Shown: piece after piece, positions 63,931 to 64,000 of the stretch
Numbering within the stretch: position 1 is the first letter of the stretch
Layout: each line of letters begins with the position of its first letter
Source of the DNA: Shewanella intestini
Lineage (GTDB): Bacteria > Pseudomonadota > Gammaproteobacteria > Enterobacterales > Shewanellaceae
DNA length: 64,000 bases
Assembly (NCBI RefSeq): GCF_018221465.1
Contig: NZ_JAAIKR010000003.1
Span: 204,779-268,778 of the forward strand
Direction: 5' to 3'
Program-made: the position numbers and the translations under genes
The notes under the pieces: generated by a model
Databases searched by the model: none
Told to the model about the DNA's origin: nothing
What the model saw: the letters and a program-made list of their open reading frames with translations, nothing else

Positions 63931-64000
63931 GCGACATTAGCTCAGTTGGTAGAGCGATACCTTGCCAAGGTATAGGTCATCGGTTCGAACCCGATATGTC
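63931..64000 (+). tRNA. tRNA-Gly (GCC), cut by the window end
   Basis: The tRNA begins GCGACATTAGCTCAGTTGG and has anticodon GCC in CTTGCCAAG. The acceptor stem GCGACAT pairs with ATGTC at the window end, and the last bases and CCA lie beyond it. By synteny with E. coli glyW-cysT-leuZ, further tRNAs may follow. Confidence 0.93.

Overview
The window looks like a chromosomal segment of a Shewanella-type gammaproteobacterium: moderate-to-low GC, gene content and order matching Alteromonadales, and blocks syntenic with Escherichia coli (queA-tgt-yajC-secDF; fadIJ; sixA/smrB-prmB-aroC-yfcL; rlmKL-uup-rmf-fabA-ycbZ; uvrY-uvrC-pgsA-glyW). The species cannot be fixed from the sequence alone. No phage, insertion sequence, CRISPR array or integron is visible, and almost all of the window is core chromosome.

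Layout. 1-9.4 kb: sstT, then a leftward rluA-like / thioredoxin-like / acpH group, a 59-residue orphan gene, queA, tgt and the Sec export genes yajC-secD-secF. 9.4-19 kb: a 301-bp heptanucleotide satellite, a GGDEF-EAL protein, a DUF2007 zinc-ribbon protein, a rhodanese, a siroheme synthase with a decayed methyltransferase tail, yaeQ, a GNAT protein, a fadL-like porin with a FadR-like box, and putP. 18.8-27.3 kb: a leftward Bat-type aerotolerance operon (moxR, DUF58, DUF4381, batA, batB/C, batD) followed on the same strand by an ECF sigma factor and its DUF3379 partner. 27.3-31 kb: the fadI-fadJ beta-oxidation operon with a FadR-like palindrome.

31-37 kb is the most unusual part. A second heptanucleotide satellite precedes a small membrane protein gene. 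Facing it is a leftward cluster: a 1439-residue sensor (beta-propeller, Y_Y_Y, PAS, GGDEF, EAL), a secreted protein made of 17 tandem copies of a 13-residue unit, and a 38-residue peptide gene. A sigma-54-like promoter lies directly before the repeat gene. 37-47 kb: an M16 protease, sixA, smrB, prmB, aroC, an MFS carrier, an ATP-NAD-kinase-like protein, yfcL and a SpoU-family methyltransferase.

46.8-48 kb holds four near-identical initiator tRNA genes, followed in the direction of transcription by two tRNA-derived fragments in a tandem repeat. 48-58 kb: rlmKL, a glutaredoxin-like protein, uup, a DUF3466 protein with a sorting-like tail, rmf, fabA (with recognisable FadR- and FabR-type sites), a Lon-family protease and tRNA-Ser. 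58-64 kb: an orphan HlyD-type adaptor, yjbQ, uvrY, uvrC, pgsA and a tRNA-Gly cut by the window edge.

Common threads. Fatty-acid genes (fadL-like, fadIJ, fabA) carry similar FadR-type operators, which suggests one regulon. Two large cyclic-di-GMP proteins are present. Three separate intergenic arrays all have a 7-bp period.
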